The notes beneath the pieces were generated by a model, which made no database searches, had not been told where the DNA came from, and saw only the letters and a program-made list of their open reading frames with translations. Below, one piece after another: positions 23,755-35,788 of a stretch of 64,000 nt of DNA; within the stretch, counting starts at the first letter, position 1; the number at the start of each line of letters is the position of its first letter. The position numbers were made by a program, and so were the translations under genes. The stretch lies in assembly GCA_016617855.1 (NCBI GenBank), contig JAECUM010094234.1, positions 1-64,000 on the forward strand, in the 5' to 3' direction. This DNA comes from Megalonaias nervosa (taxonomy: Eukaryota; Mollusca; Bivalvia; Unionida; Unionidae).

Positions 23755-23850
23755 AATTTAGCATAATTTAACAGGATATGGACTGGTTAGTTTAGCATAA
23801 CAGGATATAGACTGGTTAATTTAGTATAATTTAACAGGATATAGACTGGT
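23755..23850. repeat. short tandem repeat, ~3 copies
   Basis: 'taatttaacaggatatagac' and 'tggttaatttag' recur three times at roughly 30-35 bp. Confidence 0.85.
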
Positions 23851-25030
23851 ACTTTATCTATAGAATCAGATATCTTAAAGATGTAGATAACAAATGTTAA
23901 TTGTATTTATTTTAAAAAGCACATTCCCAAATAGATCATCTATTATAATTTTCTTTTTTGAAAAAGACAAAGGAGTAGAATTGTAAACTGTCTTTCATTC
24001 AAAAAGGACAAACAGTAGAATTAGAAGTCCATGAAGGTAGCACAACTATTTGCCTGTGGCACTCTGATGATATACTCTGATAAAATGCACATACCTCTGT
24101 TAAGAATATGAAAAATTTAATACAGGGCAGTTTAATAAAGACGTTAATATTAGGAGCTTTCCACTTCATCCAATTTCACAGGATGCTGGGGAAGAGGTTG
24201 AGTTGGACTGAGCTCCCATGAACAGAGCCATATTGATCAAAAATTGTGCCAGGACAATATCTGTCACACCCTGTTCCACATGGGGGTGCCCAGGTGGTGG
24301 AGTTGGCATGAAAGCTCAGGCACATAGATATATAATATGCCCATTGTTGAGAAACACTGATGAAATAAACATTTCAGATTGTGGAGGTTTTCAGAGTATA
24401 AGACATGCATGGCAAGTAACCAAGGCAGTTATTGTGCTTTGAAACAACACTTTCTAGACATAAATTATAAGTTTATATTTTGGGCCCCGAACCAAATTTT
24501 CTAACTTTGGTTTCTATCTGAACCCTGGTATATAAGATATAAAAATTAAAAAATACAATAATTTATGTCTGAATATAAAATTTAATTTCACATACCTCTT
24601 TAAGATATTTGTATATAATTTTGAAATCACATGGGTTATTTTTTTGTTGAAGTATCTTGGTTAACTTGTTCATTTTCTTTAAGGTAACCATTATTTTAAA
24701 ATATCATCTTTTGCTCTCTGAAGTTTCCAGTAATTACCTAATTAGCTGTGTTTTTATTCTTGCCATTAATTTTCAATTTTCTTTTTATTTTGTTTTGTTA
24801 CTAAATTTAGTAATTTAAAAGATATGCAAATTTATTCACAACCACTACGATGTCCGCAATCGATGTCTTGAATACCAGCAATACAATTTTGAAAGTTCCT
24901 TACTCATCATATACTGATATCATTAATGAGAGGATCAAGTACCAACATTATGCTTATCCCTTTGTTGATATCTTCAGAGTGAATCCATCTTATCCACCTT
25001 GACATTTAAACCCAAATGATAAACTCACTC
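23851..25030. other. intergenic, nothing recognised
   Basis: No exon or clear repeat seen. The 74-codon frame at 24218-24442 has no recognisable domain. Confidence 0.45.
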
Positions 25031-25039
25031 AGAACCTAC

Positions 25040-25220
25040 AAATTGGCATGTAATCTACAAGTCCCATTTAACTTGTACAGTTCGGAATTAATACACTGCA
25101 CACCATTAAACTTGTAGATCTTTGAGTTTATAGTCTAATTACACACCATTTAACTTGTACATCTTAGAGTCACCATTTAACTTGTACATCTTTAGTTAAT
25201 ACTCATTACACACAATTAAA
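25040..25220. repeat. short degenerate repeats
   Basis: 'ccatttaacttgtaca' recurs about four to five times at irregular spacing. Confidence 0.7.
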
Positions 25221-25249
25221 CCATACTATCCTGGACTGGTGCATATGTA

Positions 25250-25321
<72 letters not shown>

Positions 25322-25333
25322 ACACACACACAC
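25250..25333. repeat. (TG)/(TA)n/(CA)n compound microsatellite
   Basis: A short GTGTGT run, about 25 TA units, then CA repeats; the whole is nearly self-complementary. Confidence 0.97.
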
Positions 25334-25409
25334 CATTTTAAGTCACCCATAAATTTTCTACAGTTCAGCATTAATATAATAAATGAAAACTTTGAATGTC
25401 TGTAACCTG

Positions 25410-26110
25410 TTATTTGTATCCCAATAGAATATCTAACAGCTCTTTACACTAAGCAAGGATTTTTACCCCAATAGAACATCCAACAGCTTGTACACTAAGT
25501 ATGGACCGGTGTCCCAGTAGAATATCCAACAACTTGTACACTAAGCATATCCATGAACTTGTACACTACATAAGGATTTGTGTCCCAGTGGAATATCCAA
25601 CAACTTGTACGCTAAGCAAGGATTTGTATCCTAATGGAATATCCAACAACTTGTACACTAAGCATGGATTGGTATCCCAATGGAATATCCAGCAACTTGT
25701 ACACTAAGCATGGATTGTATCCCAATAGAATATCCAGCAAATTGTACACTAAGCAAGGATTTTTATCCCAATGGAATATCCAGCAACTTGTACACTAAGC
25801 ATATCCAAGAACTTGTACACTACATAAGGATTTGTGTTCGAACAGAATATCCAACAACTTATACACTAAGCATGGATTGGTATCCCAATAAAATATCCAA
25901 CAACTTGTACACTAAGTATGGATTGGTGTCCCAATGGAATATCCAACAACTTGTACACTAAGCTTGGATTGGTATCCCAATGGAATAACCAACAATTTGT
26001 ACACAAAGCATAGATTGGTATCCCAGTTTTATGTCCAACAACTTGTACACTAAGAATGGATTGGTATCCCAATGCAATGTCCAACAACTTGTACGCAAAC
26101 AAGGATTGAT
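25410..26110. repeat. ~53-bp minisatellite, ~13 copies
   Basis: The unit is 'gaatatccaacaacttgtac' then 'actaagca(t/a)ggattggtatcc' and 'caatg'. Some units carry an extra short 'atatccaagaacttgtacac' half-unit. Open frames here on both strands are repeat by-products. Confidence 0.93.
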
Positions 26111-26940
26111 AGATTGGTATAAATATAATCAACCAACTCCCTGTGCTAATAACATCAAATTCCTAAAATCAATATTGCAGTTCTTGTTAAATTATTATGA
26201 TTAATATTAAATTATTATTCATTAAATGACTGCCCTACTCATCCAAAATTATGATTACTTCACACTACTCTTTGTCTCTTTTATTTTCATCATAATAACA
26301 GACCCATAAATAAATTCCTGCATAGTACCGTACAATTTGGATAATCATATATTAACAGGGCATCAGTAATATTACCTTGCTTATATGTACCAGTTTTTGT
26401 AATATTATTATTGATAAGGACTCACAACATAAAGATGACTCATGAAAGAAAGGAAAGATACGAAGGAAAGACTGTAACAAATATGATAATTTAAATACAG
26501 AAATAGTTTTTTAATAAAGACACAAAGTTAATGCCATAATGGCATCATCAACTCTTTTTCCCTTTAATTTACACACATTTATGCTTATTTTTCCCCAAAA
26601 ATACCAGAAGGACATGTGCATAGATTTTATGTAGATGCCCATTGTCTAGATTTGACAGTAATTTGTTGTTTTAGTAAAAACAATCCTCCTCAGTGTCATT
26701 CACCACTATAGCAGAGGAACACAATTAGGAACATGTGTAGAATATCTTAACTGCATCATTTTGACATATATCAGTGGCTATCAATTGGAAATCTGAAACA
26801 TTGTGTCAGCCATATTTTGTACAATGTGCAACAAAAGTGTAATTTTTTAACTATCAGGGTTTTCCTATGGTTAAAAATTGTTATTTACACAGGATGAAAA
26901 CTTTTTTTTAATGTTAAAAAGGATAAGGTGAACGAATATA
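26111..26940. other. intergenic, nothing recognised
   Basis: AT-rich; no exon or repeat seen. Confidence 0.5.
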
Positions 26941-26944
26941 CTTT

Positions 26945-27300
26945 TCACCAGCATGCCTAGAAGATCAGTGAAACTGATAGAACAACAACTTGCTTTGAGA
27001 GTGGTAAAACTGTTGGTGCACTAACTTACTTAGAGATAGTAGAACTTACAGTGCAACAACTTGCACACGTAAGTAAAACTGACAGCACAACAACTTGAAT
27101 AGGTGTTAAACAGAGCACCAGCTTGTTTAGAACATGGTTATAATTGGTGGCACACCTACTTGCTTACAAGGTGGCAAAACTGATCTTGACCAACTTGCTT
27201 AGAAGGTGGTGAAACCAATGTTGCAGCAACTTGCTTTGAAGGTGGTAAAACTGGCAGTTCACTAGTTTGTCTGGAAGATGGAAAAAGTAACAGTGCACCA
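26945..27300. repeat. ~45-bp degenerate minisatellite, ~7-8 copies
   Basis: 'caacttgctt(t/a)gaa' followed by 'ggtggtaaaactg' recurs through the block with substitutions and small indels. Confidence 0.85.
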
Positions 27301-29390
27301 GTTTGCCTGTATGACGGATTTGGGAAATGCTGTTTGTGTAATTAATAGCAGGAAAGGGTTTTCTGATTACATTTTTACCTTTTCACTGGCTATAAGTTGG
27401 AATAACCAGTCTATACATCAATATTTTTTAATCAGAAGGCAACTTTTAAAATATTTGATCAGCATAGATAATTTTAAGCAATTTTTTTTGAAAAATTGTT
27501 TTCTTTCCTTTTTAAAATTTTAGCTGGTTACGTAAGTTTCCTTTCCCAAAAATGAGGTCAGATCATCCAAGTTAGTCAAGTCTGGAAAATGTTGCACCTG
27601 AGATGATAATTATTAGCTACAATAAAATCTGTCACGCATTACACGCTGAACTATGCTATTTTTATTCTTTTTGCCACAAAACGTAAATCTGCATCTTCAA
27701 ACTTTATATATTATATATTTATTTGTTATGGCTATTTTTTTTAAAAATCAGTTTGCATTGCTGTGAAAGTAATAATTGGTATAAACTCAACAATATTATG
27801 AACCAAACCACTGCTGTACTAAAATTCCTCAAATAAAGATTTTTCATTATCATGCTTATGTTATTTCTGATAATAATGAGCTATTTAATAGGTAGATACA
27901 AGGGATGAAAAACAACTCCATAGTTTTAAAATTGTATATCCAAGAATGTTTTTGTTTTTTTCATTTTTTAAATTCCTTAGATTTGGGAAAATCCTCACTA
28001 TGGTAATTTCAGGAATATGCGGGATATCATGACTATTTTAACCATTATGGTAATTCTGGCCTAATGTTCATGCAGTAAAAAGATATTGAACCAAATCTAA
28101 ACATGATGAATCAGATTTGAGAGGTTTGTGAAATGGGGCCAGACCAAGCTTCTTAAGCTGGATAAACAAGCTGTATTTTACTGTGGTTGGATGTGGTCAA
28201 TTACATTTAAGACAATTGAGAGTGGCTCCAAATTTTTTTACTTTAGAATACTTTGTGGACAACTTTGAGATTAGTAATAAACATGGATAACATCAGCAGT
28301 AAGTAATTCTACACGCCTTCCAAGACTTTAAGTATCAAGGACAAATTTTGTTATTGAACAAAATATAAGTAACAGAGATGTGAATTTTGATGTTAATTGA
28401 TTATGAAGTTTTACACTTATTAATAAGCACTTCTGTTAATTGAAGACCAAACTACACTTGAAGAGAAGTAACACATTCAATGTACATAAATATCAGGAAT
28501 TGTATAAGTCGTATATGGATATATTTCACTATGGATATATAACATACAATTACTCAAGCACATTTAACTTTATCCAGCTATATCTTGTATGGCCCACTTT
28601 AGATAAAGACAGTAACTTATGTGTCAAGTTTTTAATTAATCACATCTCATAGTGACCTTGTAAGCTGAATTTTTGTAAGCAAAATTATTGGTATGTATTG
28701 GATAAATCATTAAGGTAGTTAACATTTTTTAGCTGAAGCTAATCACTGCCAGATCATACATTTACAGTGACTGTGGCTGGTTTATTTGACTCAAATACAA
28801 ATTTAGTGTGTAAACTTGGTAAGTCTTTGTCGTCATCCTGTCACAGAAAATTGGAGAAGTCCAAGCTCTTGGAAATGAATTTCTCTCATTTAGCACTGTA
28901 TTGAGCATTTGTGAGCTTGCCCTTCCAATATACATGTGAATCTGATATAGTCATACCTTTACTTACTTTTCTTTTAATTGAGGTACATTTTTGTCCTTTT
29001 AGCCTGTATTGATTGCTATCCAGTCCTCAATAAATGTGATCTTTGGTGTTATAATGATGTGTAAAGTCAATAAACTTGAAAGGACAATAAACTGAATTTG
29101 TTTCTTTTCATAGGTAATAGAAGGAAAAATACAAGTCTTGTTTTTTTTTCACTGAGGGGTGCTCACCAGTTATTATGTACTTTTGAGAGAGTGACATATG
29201 TAAGGTGAAGTTGTTTGCATTTAGAACATGCACAGTGGAGAGAATGTTGGCATACCTCTGTGCTACTTTGATGTAATGTGGCTGACATTTTTCTGGATAT
29301 TGTACTTTTGGTAATTGTAAATGATCTTAGCACACTGCTAACTAAAATGAATGCTCCCTTGTGCTCCAAAAATCCGCCTGAATTTGTCTA
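27301..29390. other. intergenic, nothing recognised
   Basis: AT-rich with no supportable exon. Confidence 0.5.
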
Positions 29391-29399
29391 AAGTACACT

Positions 29400-29590
29400 A
29401 TCCGTAGCAGCTATTAAAATAGGGAAAATGAATTTTGCCAGACTAGACAATACCAGCTTTTGAAAGTGCAATGAATGAATTACCAAATATATAAAATGTA
29501 AAAAAAAGTTATCAGCTCTCTTTTTTACAATTTACCTCTGAAGTTTAGGAATTTTAGAAAATGACCAAGTGGAGCTAGCTCTTTTTTGAA
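29400..29590. repeat. dispersed ~190-bp repeat, copy 1
   Basis: It matches 40770-40965 in the same orientation: 'gcagctattaaaatag', 'cagcttttgaaagtgcaatg', 'aatgaattac(c)aaatatata' and 'gagctagc'. Confidence 0.75.
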
Positions 29591-30590
29591 AGGTGCACAT
29601 CTGGAGTAAGGCCAAGCTGTATACTCTATAACCCATATTACACCCATCAATCATACACCAAAATAAAGGGAATTAAAGGTTCTTTGAACAATACCTAAGA
29701 TATACAAGGTCTTTTTTAGATACCCAGTATAACCAGTGAGGAAACCCAGGGAAATTCTTTTTCTTTAAAACTCTAACCCTATTCAAAATACGAAACTGTA
29801 GAGCGCCACCTCACCTGACTGTAAGACCAAGTGAGCTCGAGCTACAGGTCTTCATCCATTGTGTATCATCATCAGCAATTGCTATTTTTAGATTCTCAGT
29901 TTCAACTAAATGGCACAGTGCTTCATGGCTGAAAAGATTCTCAAGTTTTTACAAATGAGGCTGATATGACATCAGCCACCATTACTAAAAATAAAAAAAC
30001 AACTTTAAATGACTTCTTAACACAAATGCATAACAGGATTTAACTAAATTTGACAGAGAACATCAAGAGCTTGAAAGTCACCAAATTTCATTGTTGAATG
30101 GCTTTAGGAGAAAAGTACGGAAAAGCAGTTTTAAAGAATTTCTCAGTGACCTTGAATAGTATAGGAAAATGGGACTGCTCACTTGTACGTTTTTCAATAG
30201 TCACTTCATTTTTTTTTCCATATATTAGGAAACAAATTTTATTAGCATAACCTTGTTATCAGAAAAAGTTCAGAGACCTTGGGCAAACACAGGAGAGAGC
30301 TCAATAGCCCCCTTTTTATATCCTACCATTTAGAGTCGCCTTAGTGTTGTTAAGACAAAAAGTATTGCTGATGATATATAATTTTAGAGAAAAATAATGG
30401 CAGGTGCACAGGAGTTACATCTCTTGCCTGCATTTTATCTTAATGTAAATGGTTACCTCCCTGACCACATTATATCTTTAGCAACACAAATTATGCAAAT
30501 TTGTCTAAACACAAACTTGGCAGGATAGTATTGTGCCTATTTATTATAAAAGTTTATGTATAGATAGCTAATGCATGGTCTGATGACAGT
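29591..30590. other. intergenic with decayed repeat sequence
   Basis: Bases 29960-30090 share words with the repeat field at 38830-39330 ('gccaccattactaaaa', 'actttaaatgac', 'aaatttgacagagaacatc'). No gene seen. Confidence 0.45.
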
Positions 30591-30596
30591 GCCTCT

Positions 30597-31662
30597 TGTC
30601 TAGCAAACTGGCTATCAACATCATCATCAGCTCAAACCTGGTGCATGTTGTTAGTATCTCTATGACAAATCCACCAGTGCTGTCCTCATCAATGGCAGCA
30701 GAGGAGATTGGTTTCGAACAGTTGGAGTCAGATAGGGATGTATACTGTCACCTACACTCTTCAACATTTTCCTGGAAAGGATCATGGAGGATGCCTTGCA
30801 TGACTGCAAGGGCGCCGTCAGCATCGGAGGAAGAACAATCACCAACCTTCACTTCTCAGATGATATTGATGGTTTAACAGGAGATATAAAAGAACTGGCT
30901 GACTTGGTTGAGCGCCTCGACACAACCTCCACAGCATACGGTATGGAGATTAGCGCCAAGAAAACCAAACTGATGACAAACAACATCAATGGCATCAGTG
31001 CAGAAATAAAGGTCAGAGGACAGAAGCTGGAATAGTCACAAGCTTTAAGTACTTGGGATCAATTATCACAGATGAGGGCTCCAAACCAGAACTACTTTGC
31101 AAGACTGCCCAGACAACAGCAGCAATAACAAGGTTGAGACCAATATAGAAAGATACCAACATTGTTTTTGATTCCAAAATAAGGCTGATGCGCTCGATTG
31201 TCATATCTATATTTCTGTATGCTTGTGAAACATGGATGCTCACATCAGATCTACAAAGAAGGATTCAAACCTTCGAAATGAGATGCAACCGCAAGATCTT
31301 GGGCATCTCATACATTGATCATGTAACCAACGAAGAGGTCCACAACAGGATCCAATGAGCCATCGGATCCTATGAAGACCTCTTGACCACTGTAAAAAAG
31401 CGCAAACTGAAGTGGTACAGTCATGTCTTAAGATCATCTGGATTGGCAAAAACAATCTTGCAAGGCACAGTATGAGGGTGCAGAAGAAGAGGCAGACAGA
31501 AAAAATGGTGGCAAGACAACATTAAGGAGTGGACAGGCATGAGATTTGGAGATTCCCAAAGGGCAGTAGAGAACAGGGAAAGATGGAGAGAATTGGTTGT
31601 AAAGTCAACTGTGATGCCCCAATGACCTCTTGAGTTAAGGGATTGATGATGCTGATGATGAT
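30597..31662 (+). pseudogene. decayed RTE-like non-LTR retrotransposon, reverse transcriptase 3' part
   Basis: Plus-strand frames, broken by stops and shifts, show reverse transcriptase motifs. GCILSPTLFNIFLERI is at ~30745-30790. The active-site box is HFSDDIDG at ~30850-30875, a variant of the usual xADD. FKYLGSIITDEGS follows at ~31040-31080, then YACETW and the C-terminal KRKLKWYSHVLRSSG and RRGRQKKWWQDNIKEW. The element ends in a short GATGAT-type tail at ~31645. At least three in-frame stops show that it is dead. It is 5'-truncated, as usual for LINEs. I place it in the RTE-like group from memory. Confidence 0.88.
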
Positions 31663-31961
31663 AGGAATTAGACAACTTGCTGTCTAGATTCAACAAGAAA
31701 CATTATTTTGAGCAAATGCGCGTCTACAAAAGTGTCACTTATTTGACAGCGTTGATTTCCAGATTGCTAATTCCTATGCATGTTGAATATAAGGCATCGC
31801 CTTTGGCATCTAGAGCAATAACTTGGAAAAATAAATTACTGATCGTGAACAGCACTTGCTTAATACATATATGTAACAGAATCTTCAAACCAATCAATAT
31901 CACGCTAAGCACCTGCTGGCTTAGTTACAGCCTCCTCACAAATGTCTTCAGACTTGGATGC

Positions 31962-31964
<3 letters not shown>

Positions 31965-32012
<48 letters not shown>
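31965..32012. repeat. (TG)24 microsatellite
   Basis: An uninterrupted TG run. It generates the Cys/Val run in the 31677-32204 open frame, which is therefore not a gene. Confidence 0.98.
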
Positions 32013-32013
<1 letters not shown>

Positions 32014-32049
32014 TGCATGTGCTGTTAATTTTTGTAGTTAATGAAGCTG

Positions 32050-33045
32050 CTTTTCTACTCTCTGTTCTGTATTTTTCTGCCAGCAAGAACTTTGTTAAGA
32101 CAGCATCGGTAAATTTTTGGTTCTTAATTTGTTTATTCTGTTTTTATTGTGTGCAGAAGCCACTTCAGTTATTGCTGCTCTTACGAACTGAAGTAATTTT
32201 TTAGCTATGTCGCACAGAAATTCTTGCTTGTTAATTGTTTCAGCAAGAACACGTACATGCAGTTGTTGCTGCTACTCTATGTATTTTGTCACAGCATCAT
32301 CCTTATCTTCTGGTTCCTCTAATGAGAAAAAGTCATTATACTACATGTTTTCATAAAATACTGTCAGCAGATTCAGTCTTGCAAATAAAATTATCAAATC
32401 CACGACGGTACATTTCAGGAACCTCTTCTGACTCTGGATGGAATACCATTTATTTATGCTTGCTGTCACCTATAACATCATGACAACACTGCTTAAATTT
32501 AGTAGCTTCTATGCCGGGACAATGAACACGCGCAATCGAATCTATATTGCTCTTGTCTAAGCCATATATAAAAAATAAAGCAGCATGTGTTGAGTCGAAT
32601 AAATTTAGGCAAATCATAGCAATACTGCGCCAAGTATATTGAACTGATTTTTTGACAGCACCAAAAATTCCTTAATTTTATTCACGTTGTCATGATCAAC
32701 TTTCATATTGCCAGATCCTATAACAGAATGTTTCTCACCATCAAGTTCTTTCAAGGGCGTTATCACTTCTGGCTCCAATATTGTGAATATATCGGCATCA
32801 AAGCTGCTTACGGCTTTGTCAAAGTCTTTAAGCATTTTGAACTTATCCTGACTGGGATTGAACATGTAGCTAATTACCATGTCATAGCTAGTCCATTATT
32901 CAAAAGTATATGGAGAAGCAAGTTAGTCTTGCATCAGAGAGTTGGACCTACTATCACATAATGGCAATCAGGAAACAAAAATTATGCAGTGATTTTTTGA
33001 CGTGTTTTGAGTCAAAGTTAATAATAAACATTTTTTGTGAGCATA
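32050..33045 (-). pseudogene. minus-strand coding relic, unidentified element (block 1)
   Basis: Long minus-strand stretches of protein-like sequence appear in shifting frames. Examples are DADIFTILEPEVITPLKEL and GSGNMKVDHDNVNKIKEF (within 32614-32880), then after a frame change QYTWRSIAMICLNLFD and IDSIARVHCPGIEATKFK (~32470-32650), then FHPESEEVPEMYRRGFDNF (~32400) and AAITEVASAHNKNRINKL (~32110-32160). I recognise no family. Amino-acid composition and length suggest a real former gene broken by frameshifts and stops. It is on the same strand as the blocks at 34.0-34.96 and 37.15-37.7 kb and probably belongs with them. Confidence 0.5.
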
Positions 33046-33049
33046 CTAT

Positions 33050-33996
33050 TGTTACGTACATGTAATTTAACTGCTAGTTTCAAATTCTCTTTTATTTTAT
33101 TTTTATTTCATTACATGTTATTGTAATAACTTTATTCACTGGATTTGACATTTTTCTAGAAAAATTCAGTTCAGTTCTAGTAAATAACAGTGTTGCTATA
33201 TTGTAATTTTAGCTGACCTAGTTCCTGACCTTGGTTCTGAATTCGTAAACACTCAGTGAAAATCATTGGTCATAATCAAGGTCATTCTTGGCTTGCGTCA
33301 GTTCTGTTGTAAACAACCTTTTTTTATTTATTTTTTTATTATTAAATCTTATAGTAAGATTCATTCAGTACAATCGAACCTGTAAATAGCCTATGTGCTA
33401 ATTGCCATATTATTTTACTGCGCTGTTCGAAATAAGTGACCCCGTGACCCATCACGCGGGTCTGAAATTGCGTTTTAGTTGGGTTTAATACTGATATATC
33501 AGTAATTTTAATTCAGTCGTAGTTTACACCTTTAGAGCTCAAAGTGTTTCTATTGTTGATGCCAGTTGATTTAAACTTCTTCTATTTTTTGGATTTAATA
33601 ATTTATATTCCCTGGAAAATACCAGTGCTTATAAAAATTCTTGGACAAAGACATTTAGTGGAAATTATGTGGAATTCTAAAGCCGGAATTCTATTCTTGG
33701 TGACTCAACAAGGAACTGTTGACACATCAGCATAAAACTGGTCATAGAAGACGTCATCGCCTTCCATCTTGGAACTTCATCGAGATTCGAACTTGGATTC
33801 AATTGGAACTTTTTAGTGATAGGACTTATATTTTTAAATTCTATGATTAGTTTTTGAATTAGATTCACAAACCATAAGTCTTTTTTCATATTTTTACCTT
33901 GTTTTCTAGGGAAATAAATTATTCTGTTAAAATTTACAAAGCTTGTTGGCTTCACTATTTTATTTGTTACTTTTGTACGAGCCCAATCACGTAACA
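33050..33996. mobile_element. solo LTR with 4-bp target duplication
   Basis: It starts TGTTACGT and ends ACGTAACA, a perfect 8-bp terminal inverted repeat. It is flanked on both sides by CTAT (33046-33049 and 33997-34000). Length is 947 bp. On the plus strand its 3' part has AATAAA in 'gggaaataaattattctg' at ~33911, followed by 'aagcttgttgg', a block shared with the LTR-like copies ending at 35788, 56073 and 59544. It splits the minus-strand relic. Confidence 0.8.
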
Positions 33997-34000
33997 CTAT

Positions 34001-34965
34001 ATATAATGAGTCATTATACAACATTTGTCCCCGTCATTAGCGTCAACGATTTCTGATGCAGAACTGACAGGACCTCTTGATATGTCGTCGCCAAAAATAA
34101 CAGATGCGACCAACAAATGTTGTATTTTTCTCCTAGTATGCATCTGGATTTTCTAGCTCCATGGCTAGCACCCACGTCAAGACTCCATGACTATTCATGC
34201 GTAAATATCGGAGTGATCTAGGTGTTCCTTTGACATCTGGTAAATTATTTTGAGAACGCCCTCGACAGACTTGTAAGCATCATTGAACAACCCGATTTTT
34301 TGTACCATCCAGCTGACGCCTTCTACATTCCACCCTATGGGAAAGTTTACTTTGGTGTTCTAAGCGTTCTCATATTTAACCTCATACATAAAGTTTATCT
34401 CTAATTCAAGTATAATCTGTCCTAATTTTGATATGGTGCTCATGATTCCTTTTTTTTATAACCTGGCACGCAAGCAATATAATTGTACATGATCTTTCAA
34501 ATCTTTCATGGCATGACAGCAACTAGATTTCCTTCAGGATAGTTCTTGGTGATATAGTCAATGGTTTGTAGCAAAACATTCAGGCTGGTCTTGGATGTTA
34601 CCTCTTCTTTATGCAGATCTTTCTTTAGGAAAAATAATTCTGCTTCGGCAGAGTCTTCTATGTCAACAAAACTATCGTAGTCACCAACAATCCTATGATG
34701 CATATCGCGATTGGATCTTTCTCATATCTGACATAGTCTCTATTGTTAAATCCATTTTCATACTCATCAAAAAAAAATCAACGTTGGCCAGGCGAACACT
34801 TTTGGAAGATCGTGTCTACAAGCAGTATGATGTTATGACAAAACCCGAAAATCGTAATACTTGCTGCAAATAATAAGCGGGCAGCTTGCTGACATCTCTT
34901 ACAAAACGATACCTGAATTCCAGAAGCAATCCTTTTATTGCTGTCAACTATTATGCTTATTTTAT
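34001..34965 (-). pseudogene. minus-strand coding relic, unidentified element (block 2)
   Basis: Protein-like minus frames include GWNVEGVSWMVQKIGLFN (~34280-34340), DYDSFVDIEDSAEAELFF (within 34506-34703) and LNVLLQTIDYITKNYPEG. Near 34900-34960 the nucleotide sequence aligns with 58640-58750, the start of the capsid-like segment of the other relic block. This suggests the two blocks come from related elements. Frameshifts and stops are frequent. I cannot name the proteins, apart from the tentative capsid-like link at the 5' end. Confidence 0.45.
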
Positions 34966-35058
34966 TTGTGTTGCCTCTGGCTTTTCTTGATGATTATATG
35001 TACATTTGTATTCTGTACCTGTCCTTGTCCAAAATCAAGCTAATGATGCATCTACCTG

Positions 35059-35788
35059 TGACATTTATTTTGGAAACAACATAATACATAGATAATATTT
35101 ATCTATCATTGTAGATTAAATATTCAGATCATTATCAATGTATATAAACATGTTTATTTGTGCCTGGATCTAGGGCATTTCCATTTGGAAATTCCTAAAC
35201 TTGTTGACAATTTTGACCGTTTTATAAAGGAGACCGACTTACATCCTGGTTCTATTGTTGTGTCTTCGTTTTTTATATAATGTTTACTTGAAAAACTTCT
35301 CAGTCTTACCTTAACAGCTAAGCAGAATCAGTCATATTATTGGGTTTTTTTTAAATAATTTGGGTGGATTTATTATTGCAAGTTATTTTTCACTGGAATT
35401 ACAAAGTGCTCAATAATGTTCTTTGACTACAACATCTGGAATTATTGTGAATTCAGACAAAAGGCATTTTGGATTATATTATTGTGATACATCAAAACGG
35501 TTAGCACATCGCCAAAGTTCAGGTCATTATCATTTTCAAGACTACAGGCACATCAACACATTTAATATCAAAATTTATTTGGAATACCACTGAATTCATC
35601 TGGAATGTGATACATTTGAACTTGTGATTGAACGTTTACAACTACTTTGGATTTAATTCACAATACTGTAAATTCTTTTCTAAATTTTCAGTTTGCATTC
35701 AAGTGAAATAAACTATTGTTGAATTTTACAAAATTTGTTGGTCATCACTCTTTTTCTGTTACTTAGTTTAAGACCAAAGGGGTGTAAT
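35059..35788 (+). mobile_element. LTR-like repeat, copy 2
   Basis: It starts TGACATTTATTTTGG, like TGACACTTATTTTG of the copy at 58831. It has a TATA-like TTTATAAAGGAG at ~35220, the shared 'actggaattacaaagtgctc' block at ~35393, a degraded 'gaaataaact' poly(A)-signal region at ~35706 and the end 'gtttaagaccaaag...gtgtaat'. The end is interrupted by the nested solo LTR at 35789. Overall similarity to 58831-59544 is obvious but with many differences. Confidence 0.7.

Noticed and set aside
31677..32204. 175-codon ORF as a gene
   Set aside because: It contains a long Cys-Val run encoded by the (TG)n microsatellite and overlaps minus-strand relic sequence; no domain.
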